This document shows positions 44,329-56,315 of a DNA stretch of 64,000 bases, piece by piece; the first letter of the stretch is position 1, and each line of letters opens with the position of its first letter. The stretch lies in the NCBI GenBank assembly GCA_019188255.1, contig JAETXT010000007.1, positions 1,736,001 to 1,800,000 on the forward strand, read 5' to 3'. Source of the DNA: Verticillium longisporum (Eukaryota; Ascomycota; Sordariomycetes; Glomerellales; Plectosphaerellaceae). The notes beneath the pieces were generated by a model that made no database searches, was not told the DNA's origin, and saw only the letters and a program-made list of their open reading frames with translations. Both the position numbers and the translations under genes were made by a program.

Positions 44329-47302
44329 ATGACTGCGGAAGGCTGGAAGGTGACTGATGCCTTCAAGACTCTTCACGTCTTCCAACAAAAACCCGCGCCT
44401 GACCCCTTCGCCCACGGCATGGAAGCCATTATCCAAAGCTATCCGCCCCTTGGCCAAGTCACCCAAGTTCAACGGGGTCTGATATCATTCTCTGTCATCC
44501 TCGAGGTACCACAAGCCCGACAAGAGGAATCATGGCAGGTCTCATTATGGCAATCGAGCGACGCCGCCGACTGGGTTGAGACCCCGACCTCGCTGGTGCC
44601 CCCTGAGACCGCACCCACGACACTTGGGTCATCAACAGAGGGGGTTGCTCGGCTGTTCTTCAACGCCGTCATTGATGCCCAGGCATCGCTTCAGTTCACC
44701 TTGAAGTTTCGCCATGGTGAGCATGAACCCTGGAGATGGACCCGTGACGAGTTTGGTCTCAACGATGGTCATGTCATTGTCAACACGTCATCAGTCCGGA
44801 GTTTGCCTGGGAATCTCGAAGACCATATCAAAGGCTTGAATCCGGCGTGGCAAGTTGAGTTCTTGACAAGTCAAGCTCCCAGAACACGACTTTGGTCACT
44901 TCAGGCTCCAGTGCCTGCTTCGAAGGACGATCGTTCTTCGGTTCTTGACCTCTCCATTGGAATTCCTTGGGGCCAACCCCTTCGATGGTTTGCCCTGGTA
45001 CGGACCTGGAAACCCTGGCTTGCACCGAGACATGGTAAATCCAGATTCCATCTGGATAAAGACGCCATGTTGTGTTCTTTCCTTGGTCCACAGGGGAAAC
45101 ACTTGGTGTTGTTGGCCATTAGCGGACTGAATAATGTGGCGGCCATGTTCCAAAGCAGAGATGACGAGGGCCTCGTCCATGTTCAAGTGTGTTACTTCAA
45201 AGCCTGATAGGGGTGAGACCAGAAACACTGACTTCGAGCTACAGGCCCGCAACGATGACATCCATGAGCAGCAGGCTATCATTCTTGCTGCAATCGGTGA
45301 CAACTTCGAAAGTGCCAATGCTTCCGTCATGTACCAGGCGCGAAATGTGCTGAGTGCTAGAGCTACCAAAGATGACCATGAAGCGGAGATCAAAGCACTC
45401 GAGAAAGATATCAAGCCAGAATGGAGGGAAAACTGGTATGACGGACTCGGTTACTGTGGGTTCACCCGCTCCTGACTCACGTGTTCACTTCTTCTTAACA
45501 AATAACAGGCACCTGGAATGGAATAGGCCAGAATCTCACAGAGCACAAGATCCTAGAGGCCCTGGATCACCTTGCCTCTGTAAATGTCCATATCACGAGC
45601 CTCATCATTGACGAGAACTGGCAGTCCATCGATCGTCAAGGGAATGGCCAGTTTCAATACTCTTGGCTTGAATTTGAAGCTGATTCGGAAGCCTTTCCCG
45701 ACGGATTGAAATCTACCATTTCCCAGATTCGAGAAAAGCACCCCCATATCCAGCATATCGCAGTATGGCACGCCTTGCTTGGTGGGACACTCCGCATCTT
45801 CATGGGTAGGCGACTCGCTGGCTAACATTTGCTCAGGGTACTGGGCCGGCATATCCCCAAACGGCAAGCTTGCCAAAGACTATAAAACTTTGCAAGTTCT
45901 CAGGGAAGAGAGTGAGCGACGCGAACTTCCACTTGGGGAAACATGACCGTCATTGCAAAAGACGATGTCAACCGTTTCTACAACGATTTCTATGCGTTCC
46001 TTGTCTCGTGTGGAATTGACGGCGTGAAAACTGATGCCCAATTCATGATGGACACCTGGAAATCGTCCGAAGCTCGTCGTGACCTCATCGAGGAGTACCT
46101 CGATGCTTGGACCATATCGACACTGAGGCACTTTAGCATCAAGGCCATCTCTTGCATGTCCCAAGTACCACAGATCATGTTCCATTCCTATCTTCAACGC
46201 AACAAGCCGCCAATTCTCTGCCGAACCTCGGACGATTTCTTCCCGCATGTCCCCTCGTCGCATGCTTGGCATGTATGGACGAATGCTCACAACGCATTGC
46301 TGACGCAGCACCTCAACGTTCTGCCTGATTGGGACATGTTCCAAACGATGGGCGACTTTTCTCGTTTTCACGCAATGGCAAGGAGTGTCAGCGGTGGGCC
46401 CATCTACATTACGGACGTACCTGGACAGCATGATCGTGCGTTGATTGAGCAGCTCACTGGACCTACACCACGAAACAAGACGGTCATTTTCCGTCCAAGT
46501 GTAGTCGGAAAGACCATCGATGCATATAACGACTATCACGATGACGTGCTCCTCAAGATCGGCAGCTATCATGGTATGACTTTCAACCACCCCTTTGGCT
46601 GTGCCATTTATTTAACTTTTATAAGGCGCTGCTGTGACTGGCACCTCGATCGTTGGGGTCTTTAATATTTCATCCAGACGTTTGGCGGAGATCATTCCCC
46701 TTAGCTGTTTCCCCGGTGTTCTTTCATCAATGAAGTACATCGTCCGGAGCCACACAGGCTTAGGCATCTCGTCTCCCATCTCGCCGAGCTCACCCTCGTC
46801 CAACGTGACGATCTCGCTGCCCCATGGGCCGGAAGGCTCCGACATACTGTGCGCCTACCCTCTGACTGACTTTGCGAGTGAGAATAACGGCACGGTATAT
46901 ACCGCCAATCTTGGTCTTGTGAGGAAATTCAGTGGCGCTGCCGCCATTGTGAATAGTGACTTTGAGCTGGACCACACTGGAAAAGTGCAGTTACAAACCA
47001 GACTGAAGGCCCTCGGAACACTAGGTAAGCCTATGCTTCTGGCTGTGAGGATGCCTGCAGGCTAACCTAGGTACGCAGGAATTTACATCTCGAATCTGCC
47101 GAAGCTGACTATCAATGACGACTTCATCGCCACTATACAGGGACACATCATCAAGACAGAGGCCGTATCCGTCAGCAAAGATCATCCTCAGCTGTTGGAA
47201 ATTGATGTTGAGGGCGCATGGCATGATCTGCAATTGAAACCAGGTTGGAGCAATGAGGTTGAGGTTAAGATGACTTTTCGCATCGACCACTTCGAAGAGT
47301 AG
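44329..47302 (+). CDS. Raffinose synthase/Sip1-like GH36-type protein (apparent frameshift)
   Basis: Six exons: 44329-45186, 45245-45455, 45509-45781, 45837-46573, 46626-47024 and 47079-47302, giving about 900 residues after one correction. The family acts on alpha-galactosides; fungal members are usually alkaline-type alpha-galactosidases or of unproven activity. Visible catalytic-core motifs: LGYCTWNGIGQNLTEHKILE, LIIDENWQS, GYWAGISPNG, CGIDGVKTDAQFMMD with the expected nucleophile Asp in VKTD, LCRTSDDFFP with the expected acid/base Asp, and WDMFQTMGDFSRFHAMARSVSGGPIYITD. The C-terminal third is beta-rich. At 45935-45938 a run of four G appears to lack one base: ELPLGG-NMTVIAKDDV is recovered by adding it. 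All five introns are 52-58 bp. Introns and the correction together keep every exon in phase. Confidence 0.88.
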
Positions 47303-47385
47303 AGGAAATTGATTGGAAGGGCGAAAAACAACCTGCACGCCTCGGCTTATGAATTTCTCGTGCATCTTAATCAGTGTGTCGATAC

Positions 47386-49272
47386 CTAAAGCAGGTCATC
47401 GTCTGGTACAGCGATACGCCAGGTCCCAATATGCACACCGTCTCTGGGCCCCGCTGACGCGCATTCGTTCTCGTCGATGATTTGATCGTGTTCATCATCG
47501 GAATCTAACACATCAAACCACTCATGGTCTCGCATGTGCTTCTCGCTCTGAGGCCATCCATCCTGGCGCAGCCACTGGAAAAAACTTCGAGTAGCATTTT
47601 CCGAGACATGATCTCCTGTTTCGTCAAGCCCGTCGTATGAAATGAGAGCTTGACATGAATGTCCATTCCCCTCTGAAGATGAATGACTCTCTGTTGGACG
47701 CCTTTCGGCCAAAGAAACAGAAGCAGATTGAAACAGCGACTCGTCATCGACACAGTCCCAGGCGAAATCTCGATATTGCGGCCAGTGGCTCTCACAGTCT
47801 ACATGAACGCGGACTTCCAAGTTGACGTCTTCGAGACGCGTGACCCCGAAAGGCCTCCACTGGCAAATAGGCATTCTGGCGTGCCCGTCAGTCTGAGACA
47901 GAAACAGCAACCTCGCCTCATCCGCGTGCGAGATGGATCCGTCTGCGACGAGGGGATGAGAGGTGGGATGCTGGATGAACGTCTGACATGTCCCCGACCA
48001 CACGGCTGATGGTAGATCAGTCCGTATCTGTCCCCTTCGGACTTCCTGGAGAAGAGACGTCTGTAGCCCGAGGACGGCGGCGCCGGCCCAGAGGAATGCT
48101 GCTGCTGGCTCCCGCTCTGCGAACATGCGGGTAAGGACAAGAGGACCACCTTTGGCGACCGAGTCTATTGCGGCGACAGTACCCTGCAACCACGGGCTCG
48201 CGAGATTGCACTCGACGGCGGGTTCGTAGAATACGCTAGCAAGGATGGAATGTATGCCTCTGGGGTTGCAGCTCAAGGCGAGCAGTCGGTCAATGTGGTG
48301 ATCTCGATGAACCCAGCTATCTGGCAACTCAAAGGCAAGACCTTGACTGGATGCTGCTGTTTCGCCCAGTCGTACTCTGGCGCGGAGATGTAGATGCGAA
48401 ACCTTGAGTGCCTTGTTTCTTCCGAAGCTTGGAAGTAGCAGGACAGCAGCCAGGGCCATGTGACTTTCATTCATGATATCGTGGCGTGCACAAAAATGGC
48501 CGAGAAGTGCCACGGCATCAGAAAATGACGCCGCCGAGCCGGGAATCGAGGAGAAAGTAGACTCCTTTACCTCGCAAACAATCATAAAATTGGACTCTTG
48601 CAGGCAGACGGACCAGGGAGAGACGCATTGTCCATCAGACTCAGCAGCCAGCCAGCCTTGTCCCGGAGCGAGAACAGCAGCCCACCAGCGCATTTCCTCT
48701 GCGTTTCGAGCCCCAATATCGACGTAAGTAGACGTGCCGTCATGCGCCGGCTCTGGTGAGCCATGCCGAATCTGTGCCTTGCAGTCGGTGTATCGCATCA
48801 AACGACCTTCGCCGAACAGCTCGACCCAGCGAACGGAGAGGATGTACGCCCACGCCAGTACGAGAACAGGGACATAGTCAGGCTGCTGCGTGAGCTCTTC
48901 GTTGCCACCGGGATTTTGCCCTGCCGACTCAGCGAGGGAGAGGGTGACGGGGCTGTTTGCCGACACTTCGACTTCCAGAGACTGTTGAAACGGTGGAAGA
49001 ATTGTACCGTCCTGGCATGGCGGTGAGCCCCAGGTCGAACGACCTGTTGCACGCAAACGCCGGGACCCCATACTCTGAGCGTAGGGGTCATTACTCAGTC
49101 GAAGCCGCTGATGAAAATAGGGATGTCCATTGAACAAATTGGAAACAGAGAGGCAAGAGGCTGGCAAAGCGGGATCATGAGCCACGCGATGGTTGATGTT
49201 CGCCCATAAGCAGAAGGCGGCTTCGTAGGCCTGGCGAAACTCTGTCGTCGTCGGTCGGACCAAATCAGCCAT
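47386..49272 (-). CDS. Fungal protein of unknown function, 628 residues
   Basis: Single exon from the ATG at 49272. I do not recognise a domain. The N terminus (TTTEFRQAYEAAFCLWANINHRVAHDP) and middle (VLVLAWAYILSVRWVELFGEG, MRWWAAVLAPGQGWLAAESD, SPWSVCLQESNF) are ordered and tryptophan-rich, so this is a folded protein rather than low complexity. The tail is acidic and the last part carries DEHDQIIDENE. No signal peptide or clear membrane helix is seen. It converges on the raffinose-synthase-like gene with only 83 bp between stops, and lies head to tail with the UDP-GlcNAc pyrophosphorylase gene. Confidence 0.8.
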   Translation of the reverse strand: MADLVRPTTTEFRQAYEAAFCLWANINHRVAHDPALPASCLSVSNLFNGHPYFHQRLRLSNDPYAQSMGSRRLRATGRSTWGSPPCQDGTILPPFQQSLEVEVSANSPVTLSLAESAGQNPGGNEELTQQPDYVPVLVLAWAYILSVRWVELFGEGRLMRYTDCKAQIRHGSPEPAHDGTSTYVDIGARNAEEMRWWAAVLAPGQGWLAAESDGQCVSPWSVCLQESNFMIVCEVKESTFSSIPGSAASFSDAVALLGHFCARHDIMNESHMALAAVLLLPSFGRNKALKVSHLHLRARVRLGETAASSQGLAFELPDSWVHRDHHIDRLLALSCNPRGIHSILASVFYEPAVECNLASPWLQGTVAAIDSVAKGGPLVLTRMFAEREPAAAFLWAGAAVLGLQTSLLQEVRRGQIRTDLPSAVWSGTCQTFIQHPTSHPLVADGSISHADEARLLFLSQTDGHARMPICQWRPFGVTRLEDVNLEVRVHVDCESHWPQYRDFAWDCVDDESLFQSASVSLAERRPTESHSSSEGNGHSCQALISYDGLDETGDHVSENATRSFFQWLRQDGWPQSEKHMRDHEWFDVLDSDDEHDQIIDENECASAGPRDGVHIGTWRIAVPDDDLL

Positions 49273-49519
49273 TTTGGGCGCGAAAGGCTATATGGAGCAC
49301 AGGTTCCTCGAGATTCAAAAGTCAAAAGCGAAGAAGACAATGTGTATGGTCGTTTTTCTGTTGTGCATAACATGCATAATCTGTTGCCTCATCACTCTGA
49401 CGAATACTCGACGAGTCCACTCTTACATGCACTGGTAGATCAAGAACCAGCTCCCCCTTTTATTCCTATTCCAATTCCAACGCCGCTACCCAACTTCATT
49501 ACCTTCGTCAACATGTGCT

Positions 49520-51099
49520 CTACTCGCGCTCGAAAACGGCAGGCGCGACAACCTCCTTGCCCTTGACGTATTCGAGGCCCTCGCCACCCTGCAAAATATT
49601 AGTACCACTGTCAAATTCCGGTTTTCTTGAATGTGACTTACGTAGGAGATCAGCGGCGACACCTCAATACCGTCAGAAGCCTTCTCGCCGGTGACAGTAG
49701 CGCCGGCAGCCTCGACCCAGCGCTTGCCCTGGGCCATGATGTCCGCCTTGCTCGTGTCGGGGTCATCCTCACCGGTGCCGCGCGCATTCTTGAGCGGGGA
49801 GAACTCCTCCTCGCGCTTGACCTCGAGGCAAGCAAACTTATCCAGAGGCAGCATGGGGAAGACGTCGAAGACAAACTGCTCGAGCTTGATGCCGTTGGGC
49901 TTCTCGGGCTTGACTGTCTCGCCAGAGGACAGGTCAGCAGCGGGAATCTTCTTGCGGGCGACGTGGTGCGGCAGCTTGTGAGCCCACTGAGGGATGGACT
50001 CGAGGAAGCGAGCCGAGTAGTAGTGGTTGACGATATTGGCGGCGCGGAACTTCAGGAGGCCCTTCTGGCGAGGATCCTCAGCCCCGGCAGTGGCGGCGTC
50101 AATCTCGGAGTACTCGACCACGTCGGGCTTGCCGTTCTTCTGGAGGATGAGACCAACAGACTCGTTGGCGGCGCGCTTGCGGACGACCTTTGTGGCAATG
50201 TCGACGTTCTTAGCGGCCGAGAAGCCAATGAAGACGGGGTCGGCGACCTTGACAAGGCAATTGTCGACACAGTAGGCGTGAATGTGCTCAATACCGCGGG
50301 AGCCCATGTCGGACAGAACGTTGGAGACGACGAGGGCCTGGTAGAGGCCACCGTTGCCGTCAGGGGCCACAGCGACACGGCCCTTGCTCTCGAGGAGGAT
50401 CTTGCCCTCGTTAGAGATGCAGGGTAGGACGCCCTGCTCGAAGATGACGACATTGGCCTTGTCAAGACCAAAGTAGCTGTTTTTCTCGAAGAACTCCTGG
50501 GTCGGACCTCGCGTAGGGCCCGAGGTCATGACATACCAAGGGACAACGGCGGGTGTGCTAGCGCCAGCCTTGGCGGCAGCAAGCTCCTGGACCTTGCGGA
50601 TGCGCTCAGCCTGGATCTGGAAGAGGGACTTGTTGCTGGGCAGGTCAATGTTGAAGCAGCCCTTGGGAGCAGAGCTGCCGAGACGGGTGCCCTGGCCGCC
50701 AGCCATCAGGACGACGGCAACCTTGTTCTGAGCAATGAGGTCAAGGCCGGACTGGTACCACTTTTCCAGATCTTCAGGCTGAGAATCGAGGATACTGGCG
50801 GTAGCAGACTCGGGAAGAGGCTCGAGGGCAGATTGTGTGGAGGAAGAGTCGGCATCGTCGGTCTTGGGAGGGTTCAGGGCGCGGTTGGTAATGTCGTTGA
50901 TGTGGGCTGGGTCGAAGCCGGAGAGCTGCTGGTAGAGGGCAGCCTGCTCATCCTTGGAGAGGGAGTCGTAGAAGGTGAAGACGTGGTCTTGCTCGGCCTT
51001 GGCGTACTTCTCCTTGAGCTCCGAAACTTGTTCAGCAGTAGGCTGGGGAGCAGCGGCGGGCTTGCTGCCAATGTTGAGGGCCGACTTGATGGCTTCCAT
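49520..51099 (-). CDS. UDP-N-acetylglucosamine pyrophosphorylase
   Basis: Two exons, 51099-49642 and 49588-49520, giving 508 residues. The enzyme makes UDP-N-acetylglucosamine from UTP and GlcNAc-1-phosphate, the donor for chitin, N-glycans and GPI anchors. The nucleotide-binding signature [19 protein letters not shown] is at about residues 130-150, followed by [43 protein letters not shown] and [14 protein letters not shown]. The 53 bp intron has GTAAGT and a TACTAAT branch site, and the short last exon encodes [19 protein letters not shown]. The start was set at MEAIKSAL, the first ATG in the open frame; sequence further upstream in that frame has no ATG. Confidence 0.96.
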
Positions 51100-52554
51100 G
51101 ATGGCGGGGTATCTAGCTCGCCAAAGGGTGTGAGGGGCAATTGGGCAATGTGCTTGTAGAGAGGTACGAACAGGTCTGAAGAGGGATTGGGGCAAGGAGG
51201 AAAGCGGGGGTAGGAAAGAAGATTCAGAATTGAAATGGAAAGGAGATCAATCAAACGTTGACGATCAATATCGAGGGATCATGCCAAATATAGGCAGGTA
51301 AGGTAAGGTGAGGTAGCTGAGCTGCTTTCTCGTCCAACAAGTTCGACCCCGAGCTTCAACACTTGGTGCTAAGTACAGAAGCGGGCGCGGTTGGACGTCA
51401 GCTCAGGTGCCCCGCCAACTGAGCCACAGCCCACCAAGCCCACCCAAAGTCTGTGTGAGTCCACTGAAAGTGCACCTCTAGTGGGGGACACTAGCGCCGG
51501 CACGGCCTACGAGCGGCGCCTCCTATTCGTTGCGCAGTGAGCATGGCCGGGTTCAGTATTCTCGTGTTGCAGGGCGGATCTGGGTATTCTGGGACGGGCT
51601 GGTGGACGAACCCCTGGCGAGTTTGTGGCGGTGACGTTTATTGATGATCGACCCGGATACACCTTATGTGAGACTCGTGTTTGGAGGGCCGGGTGTGGGA
51701 GACAGAGAGGCCGTTGTGGGAGTTCAGCTCGTGGCGCCTGCAGCACTAGGGACGGCTCGGACAACAGGTTCAGGATCAGGGCTATAGCATATAAGGCCTA
51801 CGCCATTGGTTTTTTTTGGGTTTCATTTTTCCTTTCTTGCCTTTTTTGTTCCTCGCTAGCTTCAGGGGTTCATGGCTTGTCTCTTTGGTGATCAGCCATG
51901 CTCAAGCCATCTGGGGGTGTTCTGCCAACTGCTGTGGGTTTCCTGGCTAGAGGTTTCCAGGTTTCCAGCACCTGAGCACAGCATTGGCTCGTGCTGGACA
52001 CAGACGTGCGATTTGCCCACAGGTCCCCCTGTAACCCCCACTCAATATTTTGCATCGCATCCTCCTTGGCAGGGTCTTACCAGTGACCATCTGTTGACAC
52101 CTGCCCATACTATAAGCCTGCTCTTTGCTCTCCTGGCGACTGCCATTGCGACTGCCGCTGCGACCACAGCGTGACCTCAAGCTTGACCTGGATCGGGGCC
52201 TGGAGCTACCCATTCCAAGCTGATCGACACCCAAAAAGACCCTCATCGAGGCACATGTCAGTGGTGCCCTGTTCCAGTCCTGCGCCCCAACGAGACCCAG
52301 CATCAGGAAAGCCACCCGCCAATGCAACGCCCATGGGCAGACTTTTCTCCTTGATGCCTTCGGTTCTCCAACAACCATCAAGGCCGGCCCTCATGGATGC
52401 ATCGACAGCTTGATACTCCATCACCCGTCATCGAACAGTAGATTCCGTAGCGCTACTGCATGCCCTGAGCGACAACCCATCACCCATCGGCAACTGTGCC
52501 GCGAAGTGGCATGCGACGACGTCCTGCCCTCCCCGAACCCCCTCACACGCCGCC
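51100..52554. promoter_or_regulatory. Divergent spacer between UDP-GlcNAc pyrophosphorylase and the 1253-residue protein gene
   Basis: About 1.45 kb. An AGGCAGGTAAGGTAAGGTGAGGTAG element lies at 51292-51316, about 200 bp upstream of the pyrophosphorylase start. T-rich tracts occur around 51810-51850. No gene is supported. Confidence 0.4.
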
Positions 52555-55500
52555 ATGTCGGAGAAGGATGCCTCCTCTGTCCTGTTCACCTCGACGAGGC
52601 GCCCCAGCCGGGCATCGACGCCTGCGAGCCGCCGCGAGCGGACGAGCCACGAGACTGCCGAGTCGAGTACCGCTGCTGGCGGTAGCAGCAGTAGCATGAC
52701 CGCCCCCACCACCGAGACGACGCTGGCCATCGCTTCGCCTGACGAAGTCGCTGGCCATCCGATACCGAGACAGCACGCAGTCGAGAACGCAAACGGGAGT
52801 GCCACGAAAGAGGCCAAGGGCTACCGGACGCATAAGATTCGCTCCAGTGGCGGGTTTCTGCTGCAGGAAACACTACGAGATGCTGCCTCCCACGACGGGA
52901 GCCAGTCACATCACCGACGCCAGTCACGCCTGACGCCGCAATCACATCGAACGAGAGGCTCTCCCAGACCGTCAGAAAAGTCGGGTTCCAGTGCCGGCTA
53001 CGATGCCAGCCTGCCATGCAATGCCGAGAGCCCATCCAGGGGGGCTGCTTTCCCCCCTCAGCACGATGCATCACATGGCCTCACGGTCAGGAAGAGGCAC
53101 GTCCCAAATGGAAAGGCTGTCGAACCAGTGTCGCCGCCGCGGGCCCAAAACCAGGGCTTCGAGATGGATTCGGCACAGATTGTGAACATGGCCCTCAACC
53201 TGAGCGAATCCAGAAGATTAGCTTCGAGGCGAAACGCATCAAACGCCGTGCCGCCTACCCTCGCGCCTCTACCCGACAGTGCTACAGGAGGCAGCTTGCG
53301 ACAGCACCTCAACCAGCAAAGACGAACCTCGCGCAACATCTCTCCGCGGCCAGGTCGAGCAGCATCGCCCCGCCTCCCACCGGGCTCGAGGATAAACACG
53401 CCTCTGCAAGCCTCTTTCGACCTTGGTCGTGAGGGCTCATACAGATACCAATTCTCTCCCTCGACGTTGGCTCGAGCACAGAAGGCCAAGGAGCACCTGG
53501 AGCTTATGGCACAGTACCGACGCATGTTGGAGCTCGTCCCACCTCTTAATCCAAACGCCCGGCGACCGACAACCGCCAGCCCACCATCATCCCCGGCCGA
53601 ACTATCGAGGACCTCTACACTGACAAGCGCTGATGGGAGCGCAAGGTTTGGGCGGCCTTACAACCCACTGCAGTACATCCGCAACCGCAAAGTTCGAGCC
53701 CGTGAGCGCAAGGCCATTGATGGCGAAGCTCAAGGCTTTAGCGACGTCAAGAAGGTCACGGACTGGGTCGATAACGTCGCAAGGTGGGCGGCGACTGGAC
53801 AGTCCATCTTGCCTGATGGTCCTTCGTTGCCGCCTTTTGCCGATGCGGACATGCACGCCCAAGCAACATCGCCCTCGGCCAACGCCGTCAAGCCCAAAAG
53901 ACCCAAAGTGGACTGGCTCTTTGAGCCGGCCGATCTGATCGCCGATGCATACTGGCTCGAGCAGGACAATCACCTACAGTTGATCGAAGACCGGCACTGG
54001 CGACGGATTTTCCCTCCTTCGTCAAACCTGTTCAGACCCCTGACAGGCCAAACAGATATGTCTAGGCCAGAGTCACTCATGACAACTCACACACGGGGCT
54101 CGCTCGAGATTCCTCTAAACGAGACGACCGGAAAGCCAAGACGAAGCAAGACGGACAGCGAACACTCCCACAGCAGTGCCCGAGAGCGGGCCCGCCAAAA
54201 GCTTCATGAGCTCAAGGGCTTGCATCATCGACACGGCTCGCATAGCCATAGCTACATACGGAGATTAACCAAGGCACCCCACTCGGATCTTTCCGACAGC
54301 GAAGAGGAGGGCAAAGAGAGGAGGATGCCACAGCGCACATTTACCGGCAACAGTAGGGACATTCTTGAGAAGCAGATGCTCGAGATGATAGCTAGAGAGG
54401 CCAGAGAGAACGGATCAGACACGCAATCGGTCGATGCTGCCATTGCCGCACTGCTGACACCCGAACGCGGCCCTCCCTCCTCATCACAGCCCGCCACGCG
54501 CGAGCAGAGTCGGAAGCAGTCTCTTGCTGAAGGAAGCGAGTCTGACGATACGCCTTGCAAGACGCAGGCGCAAGCGGCCACCCTTCGTCAGCGAGTTGGG
54601 AGGTCTAGCTTGGAGATTCCAATGCCTGCGCGCAGGACCTCCTTTGACCTGGATGCCTCGCTACCAAACTCGCCCGACAACCACCCTCATGGCTACAGTC
54701 CATTCATCCCGACAATTGGTTCCGACCTCTCAGCGCTGCCTAGTCGTGCTGGATCTCCCACGCGCAACCCTTTCCACAAGGTGAAGAGCATCTTCCGCGA
54801 GAGGAGCAAGGAACGTGGAAGCGATCCTTCCGAGACGCGAGATGGCGACCTTGGCCCTCCGATTGACCTCAAGGGCATCATGACCGAGTCTCCCCAACCG
54901 ATTTCGGAGACTCCCGAGAGGCGAGGATCGAGGAGTCCTCCGAGAAACCTGTTGCCACGACAGCCGACCGATACGTACAGGGCAGGCCCCAAGCGTAGAA
55001 GCGACGAGTCTGGCGCCAAGGGACTGTTCAAGGGGGCGCGTCTGGATACGTTGATCCGCGAAGGCGCCTCCAAATTAGGTGACTTTATCTGGCGGAAGGA
55101 CTCGGAACAGGATGACGGTAACCAGTCTGACGGCGAGGCCACGGCGACTGACGAGTCGGATGCTGAGCCGGCTAGGGGCAGGCGCAGGGCGAATCTGTCT
55201 CTATCGCGTACGACATCGTTATCCATGCGAGACCGTCGAGAAGCGCAGCTCCAGAAGGGCAAGCACTATTTGGACGTAATGCCTACATTCCAGCATGCTT
55301 CACACGACAGGTTGGCCCCCAGCCAGTTGGAGCCCCCAGCCTTCAGTCATCCAGGCCTCCTAGTCGGTCGTCCCGGTTTGACTTGCTGAAACCTCCTCGC
55401 ATCGACGTCCACCATGCATCACCGTCGACATCACCGCCGGCGACAGGGCAGCGTGGCGACTTGGAAGACTCGGAATCTCAACCACAGCGGGGAAGTACAA

Positions 55501-56315
55501 GCCACGAGGATGTACATAAAGCAGGCCGCCGTCTCAGCTCCGTGATCTCGATGCCGCAATCCTTCAACAGGGATCGCCTCGGCTCACTGGCTACTACTTT
55601 TGACGGTCGTCACTGGTCGATCTCCGACCGCAGCCCCTCCCCGCAGCGCGCACCTCTGAGCCGTCACGAGGTAGCCCGTCTGCGCGCCCTAGTGCTCAGC
55701 TCTGGTATCAAGGCGATGGAGATCTCCCGCCGCGCGTACGAGCCCCGGCCCGCCTTCGCTGCCCCCCCAGTCGCTCACTCGGAGGACGTCGACCCGAAGC
55801 AGAAGCCCTCCTTCTGGCCCGCCATCGCCCAGTTCAGCACGAACCCTGCGCAGCTCCGCGCCCGCTCCGTCGCTCAGGTCGAGCTCTATCAGCTCGCCGC
55901 TCGCACCCTCAGCAGCTCGATGCAGTGCGCCGGCCTCGAATGGCAGCACGCCGCCGACGCCTTCACAAGCGAGACAACGCCAACGCTGCAGGCGAACATT
56001 GAGGACGTTCGCAGACATATTGCCGTCGACCTATCGGCTATGACGCGTGCCGCGGCGGACGAGGCCGACGAGACAAGCCGCGACCTCGCCTTCGGTCAGC
56101 GGCTCAAGATCAAGGCCGTCGTCGACGTCATCGACAAGATGCTGCGCCGGCGCCGCAGGCGGTTCCGCTGGGTGAGACGGGCGCTGTGGCTTGGTGTCGA
56201 GTGGGGGCTCGTGGGCATCATGTGGTACGTCTGGTTCGTCGTCATGATCCTCCGCGTCTTTGTCGGGTTCGGCAAGGGCGTCGTCGGCGGCGTGAGGTGG
56301 CTGCTGTGGCTGTAA
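52555..56315 (+). CDS. Large low-complexity protein with C-terminal membrane segment, Spo7_2/Mug65-like (apparent frameshift)
   Basis: Single exon of about 1253 residues once one base is restored. Most of the protein is serine/arginine/proline-rich and probably disordered. Ordered islands are QIVNMALNLSESRRLASRR, YRYQFSPSTLARAQKAKEHLELMAQYRRMLELVPPL, RPYNPLQYIRNRKVRARERKAIDGEA and VKKVTDWVDNVARWA with VDWLFEPADLIADAYWLEQDN. These islands resemble fungal proteins grouped with S. pombe Mug65 (Spo7_2_N type), an identification I make from memory and hold weakly. The C terminus is a folded region ending in basic residues and a hydrophobic hairpin (WLGVEWGLVGIMWYVWFVVM, then GVVGGVRWLLWL), suggesting insertion in an organelle membrane. 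The frame changes at 55316-55337, where either of two runs of five C may lack a base; both repairs lead into SSRFDLLKPPRIDV. Confidence 0.72.

Noticed and set aside
2248..55337. Programmed ribosomal frameshifting as the cause of the nine frame breaks
   Set aside because: The sites share no slippery heptamer or stem-loop context, occur in unrelated conserved genes, and most lie in plain G/C runs, which fits sequence error far better.
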